NCBI GenBank assembly: GCA_036273735.1
Contig: DASUHA010000023.1
Span: 6,376-70,375 of the forward strand
DNA: 64,000 bases
Direction of reading: 5' to 3'
Origin: 13-2-20CM-66-19 sp036273735
GTDB lineage: Bacteria > Pseudomonadota > Gammaproteobacteria > Steroidobacterales > Steroidobacteraceae
The position numbers and the translations under genes are program-made. The notes below the pieces were generated by a model. It was not told where the DNA came from. It ran no database searches and was given only the letters and a program-made list of their open reading frames with translations. Positions within the stretch are counted from its first letter, which is position 1, and each line of letters begins with the position of its first letter. This document shows positions 52,863 through 62,048 of this stretch, in pieces.

Positions 52863-53111
52863 CTATTCCTTGGAATCCTTTGCCTTCAGGCTGTCCTGGT
52901 TCGCCTCGATGAAACCCTTGATCTCATCCGCCATCGAAAGCAGCCGCAACCACTGCTCTTTATAGAGCGTGACCGGGAATCGCCCCATGCCATAAACGGA
53001 GAGCGCACCCTTCTCGCTGACTTTCATCGCGAGCTTGCCGCGCCCTCCCTGCTTCAGCCGCTCATTTTCAGCTCGCAGTCTCGCTAGCTCTGCTTGCACG
53101 TCTTCAGTCAT
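52863..53111 (-). CDS. Small conserved hypothetical protein with coiled-coil start
   Basis: 82 residues from ATG 53111, with GGAG upstream; the frame to 53174 is not needed. An N-terminal leucine/glutamate coiled coil (AELARLRAENERLK) precedes a compact domain with VSEKGALSVYGMGRFPVTLY and WLRLLSMADEIKGFI. I have seen this composition in many proteobacteria as an unnamed cytosolic family. Function unknown. Confidence 0.7.
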   Translation of the reverse strand: MTEDVQAELARLRAENERLKQGGRGKLAMKVSEKGALSVYGMGRFPVTLYKEQWLRLLSMADEIKGFIEANQDSLKAKDSKE

Positions 53112-53250
53112 GCGGAAATCTCCAGGGCGATCCAGGTCCAAATTATACCTTCCCCGCTGAACGAGCAGTCCCAATTGCGCGTGGAGCTGGTACGCCCCTT
53201 GAAAGTGATCTTGCGACGCACTGTCATCCGATGCATGGGCCTGAAGCGTT

Positions 53251-53676
53251 TTACCGAGCCTCGCCAGACTCGCCTTTCAAGGCTAGCCAGGTCTTTTCCG
53301 CCTCGGCCAAGTAAGTTTGTGGCGCGTCGAGGAAGTAAACCAGCGAGGTTGCCGAACTGAAGCAATAAAGCTTGTGGGTATCTGGGTCGGTCCAATTGAG
53401 CGAGCAGTCGGCCGGAATTAACTTTCCCGCAACGAGTCCGATTGGATCGTTATTCGCGAACGCTCCTTTCATCTTCACCGGAGGCACAGCCCATTTCCAC
53501 ATGCCCGTGTGCTCAACCATGGCCCTCGTGGCAGCCGCCGAGTCGGCGTTGGTCCGAGGCCCGGCTGCTGTGACGTCAGGCTTCTTCTGCTGCGCGAAGG
53601 CCGGCACACTGGGTACCGCGTAAGTTGAGAGCAGAGATATCGATATTAGAGTGAGAGCTCCGTGCTTCCGGATCAT
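53251..53676 (-). CDS. Secreted hypothetical protein
   Basis: 141 residues. Signal peptide ALTLISISLLSTYAVPSVPAFAQQ. The mature ~113 residues contain HTGMWKWAVPPVKMKG, a Cys pair (ADCSLNW and LYCFSS), and TYLAEAEKTWLALKG near the end. The mature part is not from a family I recognise. It lies 140 bp upstream of the 52863 gene on the same strand. Confidence 0.65.
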   Translation of the reverse strand: MIRKHGALTLISISLLSTYAVPSVPAFAQQKKPDVTAAGPRTNADSAAATRAMVEHTGMWKWAVPPVKMKGAFANNDPIGLVAGKLIPADCSLNWTDPDTHKLYCFSSATSLVYFLDAPQTYLAEAEKTWLALKGESGEAR

Positions 53677-53882
53677 GCTTTCCTCCTCGAGTGGCAGAGG
53701 CCCCGCGACTCCATAGTGTACGCCGCGCCGATTGCCCCAGCCGTTCTCACCTTGTCCGCCAGGAACGGTACCGCTTCACAGTTAGTCCTTGTATATCAGT
53801 ATCTTACAATGCTTTTCTCTGATGAAATCTCGCAAAATTCTCGTGGGGTCAAGCGCGTAACGCGACGATGGGAGAGATCGCG

Positions 53883-54044
53883 ATGAAGGTGCCTTATGCG
53901 ACAAAGTGGCAGAACGAGATAGACGACCTGAGGAAGATCGTACTCAGCTGCGGTCTGGTCGAGGCGTTGAAATGGGGTAAGCCCGCGGCGAAGTGCGTGC
54001 CGATGATCTTGAGCGGCCGGGGGTTCAACGAGCTCGCGGATTGA
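53883..54044 (+). pseudogene. Truncated YdeI/DUF1801-type protein remnant
   Basis: A 53-codon frame with GGGAGAG upstream. Its first 35 residues (WQNEIDDLRKIVLSCGLVEALKWGKP) match the N-terminal start of YdeI/DUF1801-like proteins (family ~190 residues), but after KWGKP the sequence leaves the family and stops at 54042. The rest of the domain is not found in any frame nearby, so this is probably a deletion remnant. A short functional peptide is possible but not supported. Confidence 0.65.
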
Positions 54045-54056
54045 GGGCTCTCGCCA

Positions 54057-54551
54057 TCATTCACGCGTGCATACCGTATTCGAGGTCGCCGCCCGTCCTT
54101 TTGCACCGGGAGTGATCAGGTCAAACGTATATTGCCGCTTGTCTCGCAACCGAATCACCGCCTTGGCACCGTCCGCCGGGTAGCCGTCCACCCAGTGAGA
54201 GCCGTCAAAGGATCCCGACCTGCTGGACCTCGTGTAGTACGACCCGTCGTTGTCGATGGATACGATGTTCCATTGCTTCGCGTTGCCATCGAATCCAACG
54301 AACGTGGAGGCCGTATCACCCGGCTGACCGTTCTGGGGTGCAAAGGTCGTATCGGCGCGCACCCACCTACCCCAGGGCCGATTGACGCTGTGGAAGCGCC
54401 AGACGGTGCCATCGCTCGCATGCGTAACGCAATTGAACGTACCTACAAGCGCCTCCAGCCCGGACGGTGTCGGCGTGGCGGCGCTGACCGTGGAGTTGGC
54501 CAGACAGGCACTCGCCGCGATTATCGATACGAATAGAACGCGCTGACTCAT
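54057..54551 (-). CDS. Secreted hypothetical protein
   Basis: 164 residues with a signal peptide (SIIAASACLANSTVSAA). The mature part has LEALVGTFNCVTHASDGTVWRF, WNIVSIDNDGSYYTRSS, FDGSHWVDGYPADG and a terminal Cys. It looks like a small beta-sandwich or lipocalin-like fold with one disulphide (FNC...NTVC). Function unknown. It lies 80 bp downstream of the GH27 gene on the same strand. Confidence 0.65.
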   Translation of the reverse strand: MSQRVLFVSIIAASACLANSTVSAATPTPSGLEALVGTFNCVTHASDGTVWRFHSVNRPWGRWVRADTTFAPQNGQPGDTASTFVGFDGNAKQWNIVSIDNDGSYYTRSSRSGSFDGSHWVDGYPADGAKAVIRLRDKRQYTFDLITPGAKGRAATSNTVCTRE

Positions 54552-54631
54552 ACCGCCTCCGCTGACAAAGCAGGCCAGTCGAGACTAGCAGTGTGGCTTC
54601 GAGAAGCATGTACCGTCAGCGCACGGACGGC

Positions 54632-55855
54632 TCAGTTCGACGATTTGCGCAAGTCTTTGGAGCCCGACCGGACGCGAAACATTGCTACCGAGTGGGTGGC
54701 GACGACTGCTTCGATGCGGCCGTGGCTGACGCTTTCGGTGTGCTGCCACAGGTCGCGCACCGCATAGCTGTCAGCGCGCTGCAACCCGATTTCCTGCGCC
54801 GTCGTCCCGATGTCAACCGGCCCGCGCCCGGGATTGAGCAGAATCACCGCGACGGACCGATCGGACATCGGCTTCACCCAGACCTGCGTCTTGCCATCAT
54901 CGCGCACCCTGTAGCCTTGACGGCCTCCCCAGTCCTGGTCCACCGCGATCACTTCGCGATTGGTGAGTATGTCCCGCACGTCCTTGGGCATGGTGCGCAG
55001 GTCGTTGCCGGCGATCAGCGGCGCGTTGAGCAGTGCCCACAGGCTGAAATGCGCTTTGCTCTCGTCGGCAGTCAGGTATCCGTTGCCGACCTCCAGCATG
55101 TCCGGGTCGTTCCAGGCACCGGGATGCGAAGCCTTGGACAGCGCGGCCTGCTGGTCCGCGATGTCCAGGATACCTCGCGGATATTCATTGTCGGGCAGGT
55201 CGGTTTTCCATCGCGGAGTAATGTCCTGGGTCGTGCGCCAGAGATTGCCGACAGATTGAGCCCAATGCCACGGAGCCTCATTGCCCCACTCGCAAAGGCT
55301 GTACACCATTGGCCTTCCCGTACGGGCAAGCGCGTCGCGCATCGCCGTATAGCGTTGCACGTATGTCTCGCCCTGGTAATCACCACAGTTGTCGTATTTC
55401 AGATAGTCGACACCCCAGCGAGCGAACTGCGCGGCGTCCTCCTTCTCATGGCCGATGCTGCCCGGATAGCCGGCGCACGTCTTGGCGCCAGCCGATTCGT
55501 AAATGCCCAGCTTCAGACCCTTGCGGTGCACGTATGCGGCCACCGCGTCGATGCCGCGCGGAAACTTCCTGGGATCCGGCACCAGATCGCCGCTCGGGCC
55601 GCGCTTTTTGAGCAGCCAGCAGTCATCGATGTTCACGTAGACGTAGCCTGCGGCTTTCATACCGGAGGTGACCATGGCGTCGGCGGTCTCCTCCACCAAC
55701 TTTGCGCTGACATCGCAGTGAAAGCTGTTCCAACTGTTCCAGCCCATCGGCGGCGTCCGGGCGAGCCCGTTGTCCAGTGCATCGGCAGGAGTGAGGGCGA
55801 CCATCGATAGCATCATTGCCGCGGCGGTCGCCAGGATTTTGTGCGCTGCAGGCAT
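54632..55855 (-). CDS. Alpha-galactosidase, glycoside hydrolase family 27
   Basis: 407 residues with a signal peptide (ATAAAMMLSMVALTPADA). The TIM barrel opens LARTPPMGWNSWNSFHCDV; the nucleophile Asp is in DYLKYDNCG, the acid/base Asp in GAWNDPDMLEVGN, with VNIDDCWL and the QDWGGRQGYRV beta-sandwich start. This matches GH27 alpha-galactosidases that cleave terminal alpha-galactose from plant galactomannan or raffinose-type sugars. Probably periplasmic or secreted. It is divergent from the gntR operon. Confidence 0.95.
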   Translation of the reverse strand: MPAAHKILATAAAMMLSMVALTPADALDNGLARTPPMGWNSWNSFHCDVSAKLVEETADAMVTSGMKAAGYVYVNIDDCWLLKKRGPSGDLVPDPRKFPRGIDAVAAYVHRKGLKLGIYESAGAKTCAGYPGSIGHEKEDAAQFARWGVDYLKYDNCGDYQGETYVQRYTAMRDALARTGRPMVYSLCEWGNEAPWHWAQSVGNLWRTTQDITPRWKTDLPDNEYPRGILDIADQQAALSKASHPGAWNDPDMLEVGNGYLTADESKAHFSLWALLNAPLIAGNDLRTMPKDVRDILTNREVIAVDQDWGGRQGYRVRDDGKTQVWVKPMSDRSVAVILLNPGRGPVDIGTTAQEIGLQRADSYAVRDLWQHTESVSHGRIEAVVATHSVAMFRVRSGSKDLRKSSN

Positions 55856-55947
55856 CAGGCTCCTCCATCACGAGGTGAACGTGTACATAGTCAGTGGCGT
55901 AGAGCTTACCGTGAGGCCCCACCATCGTGGGCTGAATTCAGGACGGC

Positions 55948-55976
55948 TTGCACTTTGTCTGTCAGTGATGTACAAA
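55948..55976 (+). promoter_or_regulatory. Promoter of the gntR operon
   Basis: TTGCAC (55948-55953), 17 bp, TACAAA (55971-55976), 22 bp before the gntR ATG. TGTACA half-sites near 55883 and 55970 could be GntR-binding DNA. Confidence 0.5.
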
Positions 55977-55998
55977 GAGGCCGAATACGAGGAGACCC

Positions 55999-56385
55999 AT
56001 GCTTAGGATCGATCTCGCCTCAAACGTCCCGGTATACGAGCAGATTGCCAACGGCCTGCGTGCCGAGCTCGTGGCTGGGCATTTCGCTCTGGGCGACAAG
56101 CTGCCGACCGTCCGGGCGCTCGCGATCGATCTGGGGGTCCACCACAACACGGTGGCTGAGGCCTATCGCGCGCTGGCGGACGAGGGATGGCTGGAGCTAA
56201 AAAGACATCGCGGCGCGACAGTCCGAGAGCGTCGCTCCGCACCCAACCGGTCCGAGGGCCCCGAGAAGTTTGCCCGCCCGCTGAGGGAGCTTCTCGCCAA
56301 GGCGCTGGCAGAAGGGCTGTCGCGCAAATTACTGATCCGCGAGCTCATCAACAGCGCGCGTCGACTCAAGGAGGGAGGGCTATGA
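55999..56385 (+). CDS. GntR-family transcriptional regulator, YtrA subfamily
   Basis: 128 residues. The winged helix is intact (PVYEQIANGLRAELVAG, KLPTVRALAIDLGVHHNTVAEAYRAL, GWLELKRHRGATVRER) and the short helical C-terminus (~45 residues) is the YtrA type, which lacks a large ligand domain and usually regulates its own membrane-protein operon. GAGGAG lies just before the ATG. It overlaps the next short ORF by four bases (ATGA). Confidence 0.9.
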   Translation: MLRIDLASNVPVYEQIANGLRAELVAGHFALGDKLPTVRALAIDLGVHHNTVAEAYRALADEGWLELKRHRGATVRERRSAPNRSEGPEKFARPLRELLAKALAEGLSRKLLIRELINSARRLKEGGL

Positions 56386-56441
56386 AGGTGGTTCGGAAAT
56401 CCTCCTCGTTCCGTAGAATCGCCAGTGAGGTGCCGAAGTGA
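56382..56441 (+). CDS. 19-codon linking ORF between gntR and the DUF1648 gene
   Basis: ATG at 56382 overlaps the gntR stop (ATGA), follows GGAGGG, and the frame ends in TGA at 56439-56441, which overlaps the next gene's GTG (GTGA). It encodes MKVVRKSSSFRRIASEVPK, a basic 19-residue peptide. The double four-base overlap suggests translational coupling of regulator and membrane protein through a micro-ORF. The peptide may have no function of its own. Confidence 0.4.
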   Translation: MKVVRKSSSFRRIASEVPK

Positions 56442-57538
56442 GTCCAACTCTCGTCATACGTGTCGTCCTGCTTGCGCTCGCGACGTTTTCGGCGGTCATG
56501 CACTGGTTCCTGCCGCGACTGACACGCCCCGATCTCTACTTTGCAGTCACCGTAGCGCCTGAATTTCGCGATACCACCGAGGGCAGACTCATTCTGAGCC
56601 GGTACCGTCGGGGGCTTATCGGCGCTTCCGGGCTGACGTTGGCGCTGCTCGGGGCGCTTGTCCTGACGCCTCCACCGGCACTCGCGGCATTGGCCCTATT
56701 ATTACAGCTCGGCGCATACTTCGCCGTCTACTATCGGGCAAGACGCCTCGTACTACCTCACGCCCTCGCGCCGACCACGATCCGTGAAGCACGGATCGGG
56801 ACGCCTACTCGAAAGATCCCCGGCGGATGGATGACTATGTCCGGGCCGTTCGCGCTGCTCTGCGCGTGCGCCGCCTATCTTGCCGCGCACTGGCGGCAGC
56901 TCCCTGCTCTCCTCGCCCTTCACTTCGGCACTGACGGCCAGCCCGACCGGTGGGTGGCGCGCAGCATCGGCACGGTCTTTCTTCCAATACTCATAGCCGT
57001 AGTGATTCTTTCTGTTCTGACACTTCTTCTCTACGGGATGACCCACTGGCTGCGTCCGATCTACGTGAGCGGCGCTCAGGGCGAGAATGAGTCACGATTT
57101 CGCAGGACTGCTTCCACCGTGCTTCTCGTGATTGAATACTGGATTGCGGCGCTCTTTTCCTATATCGCGGTCAGGCCCCTTCTTCCCTCCTCGCTCGAGC
57201 GTCCACCCAGAGCGATCGCGATGGTCGCCGGACTCATCGCGATTACAGGCGGCGCGGTCCTCATGTGGCTTGGCCAGGGCGGCAATCGAATGCGATCTCA
57301 GCAGCCTTCGGGTACGGGCTCAGTCAGACCGGTGGGAGACCGCACGGAGGATCGCTTGTGGAAGTTAGGGGTCTTCTATTTCAATCGCAATGACCCGGCG
57401 GTGATGGTCGAGCGGCGATTTGGAATCGGATACACCGTGAACTTCGGGCACCCCGTCGCCTGGATTATCGTTCTTATCCCACTACTCTCAGTCGTCGCGA
57501 TCACGACCACCATCGCCCTGAGGCACACGGTGCGGTAG
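56438..57538 (+). CDS. DUF1648/DUF5808-type membrane protein
   Basis: 366 residues, GTG start. About seven membrane helices. The DUF1648 motif LPALLALHFGTDGQPDRWVARSI lies in the middle (family LPxxIPxHFxxxGxxDxW), and the C-terminus has the DUF5808 pattern DRLWKLGVFYFNRNDPAVMVERRFG then YTVNFGHPVAW. These proteins sit beside YtrA-type GntR regulators in many bacteria (compare Bacillus SdpI), where they relate to peptide-antibiotic immunity or envelope stress. Role here is inference. Confidence 0.85.
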   Translation: MSPTLVIRVVLLALATFSAVMHWFLPRLTRPDLYFAVTVAPEFRDTTEGRLILSRYRRGLIGASGLTLALLGALVLTPPPALAALALLLQLGAYFAVYYRARRLVLPHALAPTTIREARIGTPTRKIPGGWMTMSGPFALLCACAAYLAAHWRQLPALLALHFGTDGQPDRWVARSIGTVFLPILIAVVILSVLTLLLYGMTHWLRPIYVSGAQGENESRFRRTASTVLLVIEYWIAALFSYIAVRPLLPSSLERPPRAIAMVAGLIAITGGAVLMWLGQGGNRMRSQQPSGTGSVRPVGDRTEDRLWKLGVFYFNRNDPAVMVERRFGIGYTVNFGHPVAWIIVLIPLLSVVAITTTIALRHTVR

Positions 57539-57916
57539 ACCGGTGACTTTCTCCGCTCCGAAGAGGGCACCCTGCATCGTCCACCGTGGGTTAGCGCCCG
57601 GCCCGCTGCACGTCGCAGGACAGGAGAAATCAGGCAGGGGTCGGAATGGAAGGATAGGCCCAAGCCTCTGAAAGTAAAGGCGGAGCAGCCGCCCTCGCCC
57701 ACCGGACACGGGATCTCGATCAGGTGTTTGTGGTTTTTAAGGCAGGCTGAAAGGGAGAAAGATGTCGAGGCGGCGAGCAGGGTTTCCATTCGAGACTGGA
57801 TGAGCCCATAATGATTCCGGCAGCCCGATAAAAGAGTGCTGGGTCCCGGCCCACAGAAGATTCCACATCGGCCGGGCGGCGTCCCAACGGCCAATGCGCT
57901 TCGGAGGGAGTCACCC
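57539..57916. other. Intergenic stretch, nothing clear
   Basis: A 183-codon leftward frame across 57376-57927 overlaps the DUF1648 gene antisense and has shadow-like composition. No promoter, repeat or RNA was recognised. Confidence 0.35.
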
Positions 57917-58003
57917 ATGATCGTCACAATAATCTACCCCAACGCCTGCGTTGCTGGATCCCTCATTGGTATTGCCACGATGCCCGCAATCCACGGCGGC
58001 TAA
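57917..58003 (+). CDS. Possible 28-residue small protein
   Basis: ATG preceded by GGAGGGAG at 57903-57910. The peptide is hydrophobic in the middle (CVAGSLIGIATMP). The ribosome site is strong, but the frame is short and there is no family. The following 58004-58279 contains no other gene. Confidence 0.25.
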   Translation: MIVTIIYPNACVAGSLIGIATMPAIHGG

Positions 58004-58279
58004 GTCGAAGTCCTCAGACGCTCAATTCACCGTCAAAGGATCATTGCAGGTAACTGCCTTCTTCCGGCGCCGCGCCCACGCACGCGGCACTCGAGCCAAC
58101 AAGGCCGGGTGAGTTCCTCGAAAGAGCCGCGGGTCGCGGTGCGGCTCTGCTGATTGGCCGGCCAGGCAGGGACAGCAAGGAATTCGCTGCTCCACTGAGC
58201 GTAGCGTCGATGAAGCGAGCGGGGTTTCACGCCACAGGCCAAAGAGCCTACAAACAAAAGAACGAGAGGGGGATACGCC

Positions 58280-60994
58280 ATGAGATACAACCTCCGATCC
58301 ACTCTGGTCATAGCCGGTCTCGCGGGCAGCTTGCTCTGCGCTCGCGCAGGCGCACAGAGTTGTGCCGTCAATGTCCCACACATCACCGGCACCTGGGTCG
58401 TACTGCCCTATCAAATGCCGATCAACCCAATCTCAGCCACCATGCTTCCGACGGGGAAAGTCTTGCTCGTGGCCGGTTCGGAAAACGATGCTACTAACAA
58501 TTCGAAGGGTGCGGAGAGCTATCGGGCGGCGGTTTGGGACCCGACGGGTACCACCGAGAGCAGCATCGCCGTAAAGAACCTGAACTACGATGTGTTTTGT
58601 AGCGGCACCGCCGCGCTCCCGGATGGCCGCTCGCTCATTGTGGGTGGGACTTCAGACTATACGTTCACCGGGGAAAATCGCGCTTCCATTTTCAATCCCA
58701 TCTCCGGGGAGTTCATCCAATCGCAGAATATGGCGAATGGGCGCTGGTACGCCTCAGCGCTCGCGCTCGGGGATGGTCGCGTCATGGCAATGTCGGGACT
58801 CACGCTGACTGGCGGTACGAATACGACGATCGAGATCTATGATCTGAGGAGCGCCGGGACCGGCTGGGGCGCGCCCACGAGCGTCCCGTTCACACCGCCG
58901 CTTTATCCGCGAATATTCCTGCTCCCGAACGGGAAGGTCTTCTATACCGGACAGGGTCAGAGCTCATCCACTGCGAACTCATGGATCTTCGATCCGGCAG
59001 CCGCCGGCTGGACCGTATCAGCGCCCACGACCGCAAATCGCATGTCCGGCTCATCCGTCCTGTTGCCGTTGCTGCCGCCGAATTACACACCCCACGTGAT
59101 CAATTTCGGCGGGGGCAGCCCCGCGACGAGTACGACTGAATTGATTGATCTCTCCGCCAGCAGTCCGAGCTGGACGCCAGGGCCAAACATGTCCACCGGT
59201 CGCATCCAGATGAATGCGGTGCTCCTGCCGAATGGAAACGTGCTCGCCGAAGGCGGCTCCGTCAACAACGAAAGTCCGGATACTCTGGGGAAGACGGCCG
59301 ATCTCTATGATCCCGGCAGCAACACGATCCGTTCCGGAGGTTCCGGCGGCACTGCCGCCTACTCGCGCCTATATCATTCCACCGCGCTTCTGCTCCCCGA
59401 TGCCACCGTCATGAGCATGGGTAGCAACCCTGGAGCCAGGGGAAGTTATGAGGCTGCCATCGAGATTTATACCCCGCCTTATCTGTTCGATGCGACCGAC
59501 CATCCGATCACGAACAATCGGCCGAATATTACCGGAATTTCGTCGACGCTGGTCGGCTACAACGCCCTCCTTTCGGTGAGCTACACGAGTACCTCGGCGA
59601 TCAGCTCTGCGGTGCTGATGCGCGTCGGCTCTGACACCCATGCGTTTGACATGGAGCAACGCATGGTCGGTTTGTGCGGCCCGACGCCTGAACAGCCGAC
59701 TTGCAACGGTTCAAACAATACGATCAATTTGACTACGCCACCAAATGGCAACGTTGCGCCCCCGGGCTATTACATGCTCTTTTTGCTGGACAGCGCCGGC
59801 GTCCCCTCCAAGGCGAGTTTTATCCAGCTGACGCCTTACTCGACGAGCGCGCCTTCCGGGATCATCGCCTCTCCCGCTTCCGATGTAACCATCTCTGCCG
59901 GCGCTACCGTGAACTTCGGTACGAGCAGCGCCGCGGCGAAATATTCCTGGATCTTCCCCGGCGGCTCGCCCGCAACTTCGACTGCCCAGAACCCGGGCAA
60001 CGTGACCTTCTCCACGCCGGGCACTTACCGGGTCTCGCTCACCCTGATCGATTCAAGCGGTAACTCTGATTCGAACCCGCCCACCCGACAAATCACCGTC
60101 AATCCCACCGGCCCCGACTTTGCGATCACGGTGGGTCCTTCCGCTCAGCAAGTCGTTCCCGGCGGAGCGGCTCAATTCACAGTCGCCGTGACCCCTCTGA
60201 GTGGTTTTACCGGCTCGGTCAACCTGACGGTCGGCAGCGAGTCCGGGTTTCCCAGCGGCATTACCAGCGGCGGCTTCAGTCCTGCTTCCATCATCGGCTC
60301 GGGATCCTCTGTACTGACCATGGACACGACGACCAGCACGATTCCATGGGCGCTGTCCTTGACGGTCACCGGCACCAGCGGGGCACTGACTCACACTGCG
60401 TCGACAACCCTGCTGGTGAACCTCGCACCCCCCGCGACGATTGCAGCCACGCCCGGCGACGGCCAGGTTGCGCTATCGTGGCCCGCATCCATCGGCGCGA
60501 CGGGGTATCACGTGAAGCGCGCCACCGTGAGTCAAGGACCCTATGTGGGCGCGGCGTGTCCCGCGGGTACGAGCTACGTCGATACGGGCCTGAACGACGG
60601 CACGCCCTACTATTACGTGATCTCGGCCGCTTTCAGCGGCAACCCCAACGCGGGCGGAGAGAGCGCCAACTCCGGCGAGGCGAGCGCGACACCACAGGCC
60701 GCGCCTCCGATGCCGCCATCGCCGCCAACAGGTCTCAGCGCCAAGGCGACCAAGCCCCGCACGCTTTCCCTGCAGTGGGTCCAATCTACGAGTGCGGGTG
60801 TCACGCAGAACAGCATTTATCGTCGCACGAGCGGTACTCCATATTCATCTACGCCGCTGGCGACCATCAGTGCGACCACCGCGTACCGGGATGGCAGTGT
60901 GACGAGCCGCACGACGTATTGCTACGTCGTGACCGCGAAGAGCGCCGGCGGGCAAAGTGGTAACTCCAACGAATCCTGTGCCACGGCAAAATAG
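58280..60994 (+). CDS. Galactose/glyoxal oxidase-type copper radical oxidase with PKD, Ig-like and FN3 domains
   Basis: 904 residues with a signal peptide ending at ARAGAQS. The kelch propeller and DUF1929 domain hold all AA5 copper-site residues: Cys107 in NYDVFCSG (thioether partner), Tyr157 in GRWYASAL, Tyr365-His366 in RLYHSTAL and His454 in SDTHAFDMEQR. After residue ~520 come a PKD-like domain (KYSWIFPGG), an Ig-like domain and two fibronectin III domains (GYHVKRA, TYCYVVTAKSA). AA5 enzymes oxidise a primary alcohol or aldehyde and make hydrogen peroxide. Secretion and the accessory domains point to a surface polysaccharide substrate. Confidence 0.9.
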   Translation: MRYNLRSTLVIAGLAGSLLCARAGAQSCAVNVPHITGTWVVLPYQMPINPISATMLPTGKVLLVAGSENDATNNSKGAESYRAAVWDPTGTTESSIAVKNLNYDVFCSGTAALPDGRSLIVGGTSDYTFTGENRASIFNPISGEFIQSQNMANGRWYASALALGDGRVMAMSGLTLTGGTNTTIEIYDLRSAGTGWGAPTSVPFTPPLYPRIFLLPNGKVFYTGQGQSSSTANSWIFDPAAAGWTVSAPTTANRMSGSSVLLPLLPPNYTPHVINFGGGSPATSTTELIDLSASSPSWTPGPNMSTGRIQMNAVLLPNGNVLAEGGSVNNESPDTLGKTADLYDPGSNTIRSGGSGGTAAYSRLYHSTALLLPDATVMSMGSNPGARGSYEAAIEIYTPPYLFDATDHPITNNRPNITGISSTLVGYNALLSVSYTSTSAISSAVLMRVGSDTHAFDMEQRMVGLCGPTPEQPTCNGSNNTINLTTPPNGNVAPPGYYMLFLLDSAGVPSKASFIQLTPYSTSAPSGIIASPASDVTISAGATVNFGTSSAAAKYSWIFPGGSPATSTAQNPGNVTFSTPGTYRVSLTLIDSSGNSDSNPPTRQITVNPTGPDFAITVGPSAQQVVPGGAAQFTVAVTPLSGFTGSVNLTVGSESGFPSGITSGGFSPASIIGSGSSVLTMDTTTSTIPWALSLTVTGTSGALTHTASTTLLVNLAPPATIAATPGDGQVALSWPASIGATGYHVKRATVSQGPYVGAACPAGTSYVDTGLNDGTPYYYVISAAFSGNPNAGGESANSGEASATPQAAPPMPPSPPTGLSAKATKPRTLSLQWVQSTSAGVTQNSIYRRTSGTPYSSTPLATISATTAYRDGSVTSRTTYCYVVTAKSAGGQSGNSNESCATAK

Positions 60995-61490
60995 CTCGCG
61001 GGCGCGGGACGATCAGGACGAGTGAGCCGGCCAGTCAGCCGTTTACGAGTGCGTGGCTAAAGATGACAGTACGACATACACCGAGACCTGCCGCAGCGGC
61101 GCGGCAAAGACTAGGGTAAAAAGGGCTGCATCAGGGTCTCTGCACGCGAGCACTCGCTCGCTCAGGGCCTTGCCGAAAAGAGGAGTTTCGCCGGCGGATC
61201 TCCGCGGCGAACTGCAGCTCTTCCTGGATCATCAAGACCGGCGCAAACAGGCCAACGGGCGCTGCTCGTACGCATACTTGCCTCCGATCCCAATCAGCTC
61301 GCGCCGTATGCGCTATTGGTTGGTCGGTAGGAGTCGCAGCGCGCGGGATTACCGGACCGCATCACCTCCCCCACTTCGCGGCCGCCAGTTGGAAGTACTG
61401 CGAAACGCATCACACATCCGTCCGGCCCTGTTATTACCATACCTGCGGCGCAGTCGGCCTTTGATTCCTCCTGGAGATGGGAGAGCTACA
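60995..61490. other. Non-coding stretch before the lipoprotein gene
   Basis: The frame of the 61491 gene stays open back to 61053, but this part is arginine/serine-rich, has no signal, and its start codon has no ribosome site. The stretch is therefore read as non-coding. No clear promoter was identified. Confidence 0.4.
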
Positions 61491-62048
61491 GTGACGCTGT
61501 CTGAGACTGATCACCCGAACCAGCCTCGGCACGTTCGTGCATCCTTGGCATTGCTTTGCGCTGCATTCATGCTGACCGGATGTGCGACTACACTGAACGT
61601 CCAAGCCTACACCGGCGCCAGCCGGCCGGCGAAAGAAGTGGCGAGAATGCGGGCGCTGGAATCGCAAATTCTTGCCGTGGACGGCGCAGCCATGCAGGGG
61701 CAGTGCGGGGGACGCCTGATGAACGACTGTTACGTCTCGCTGCTGCCGGGCCCGCATTCCATGTCGGTCCAGCCAATGTCCCTCAATGGGGAAAGCGGTC
61801 CTGGCTATATCGCACCTACCGTCGCCACCCCTGGGATGTACATCAGCGACTCGGCCTACTACCTGCCGGTCGGCAGTCCCGTGGCGGTGCGGTACGCGGT
61901 CGAAGCCGGCCACAATTACTCCCTGATAACCGATAAGGAGTGCGTCGCGAATCCGGCCGATACGCCTCCGGAAGCCCGCTCGAAGCCGACGGACAAGGGC
62001 CTTTGCCTCATCGATCTGACGACTGGTGGGGTGGTTCACTCCCAATGA
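61491..62048 (+). CDS. Lipoprotein, unknown function
   Basis: 185 residues from the GTG at 61491, with GGGAGAG six bases upstream. The signal ends with the lipobox LTGCATTLN. The mature part has NVQAYTGASRPAKEVARM and LESQILAVDGAAMQG, then four cysteines (QCGG, NDCY, KECV, GLCL). I do not recognise the family, although ALL-beta small lipoproteins with the phrase AYTGxxRPxxEVA are common in proteobacteria. Monocistronic. Confidence 0.7.
   Translation: MTLSETDHPNQPRHVRASLALLCAAFMLTGCATTLNVQAYTGASRPAKEVARMRALESQILAVDGAAMQGQCGGRLMNDCYVSLLPGPHSMSVQPMSLNGESGPGYIAPTVATPGMYISDSAYYLPVGSPVAVRYAVEAGHNYSLITDKECVANPADTPPEARSKPTDKGLCLIDLTTGGVVHSQ

Noticed and set aside
57376..57927. 183-codon minus-strand frame near the DUF1648 gene
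   Set aside because: Half of it is antisense to that gene and the rest has no start signal or family likeness.
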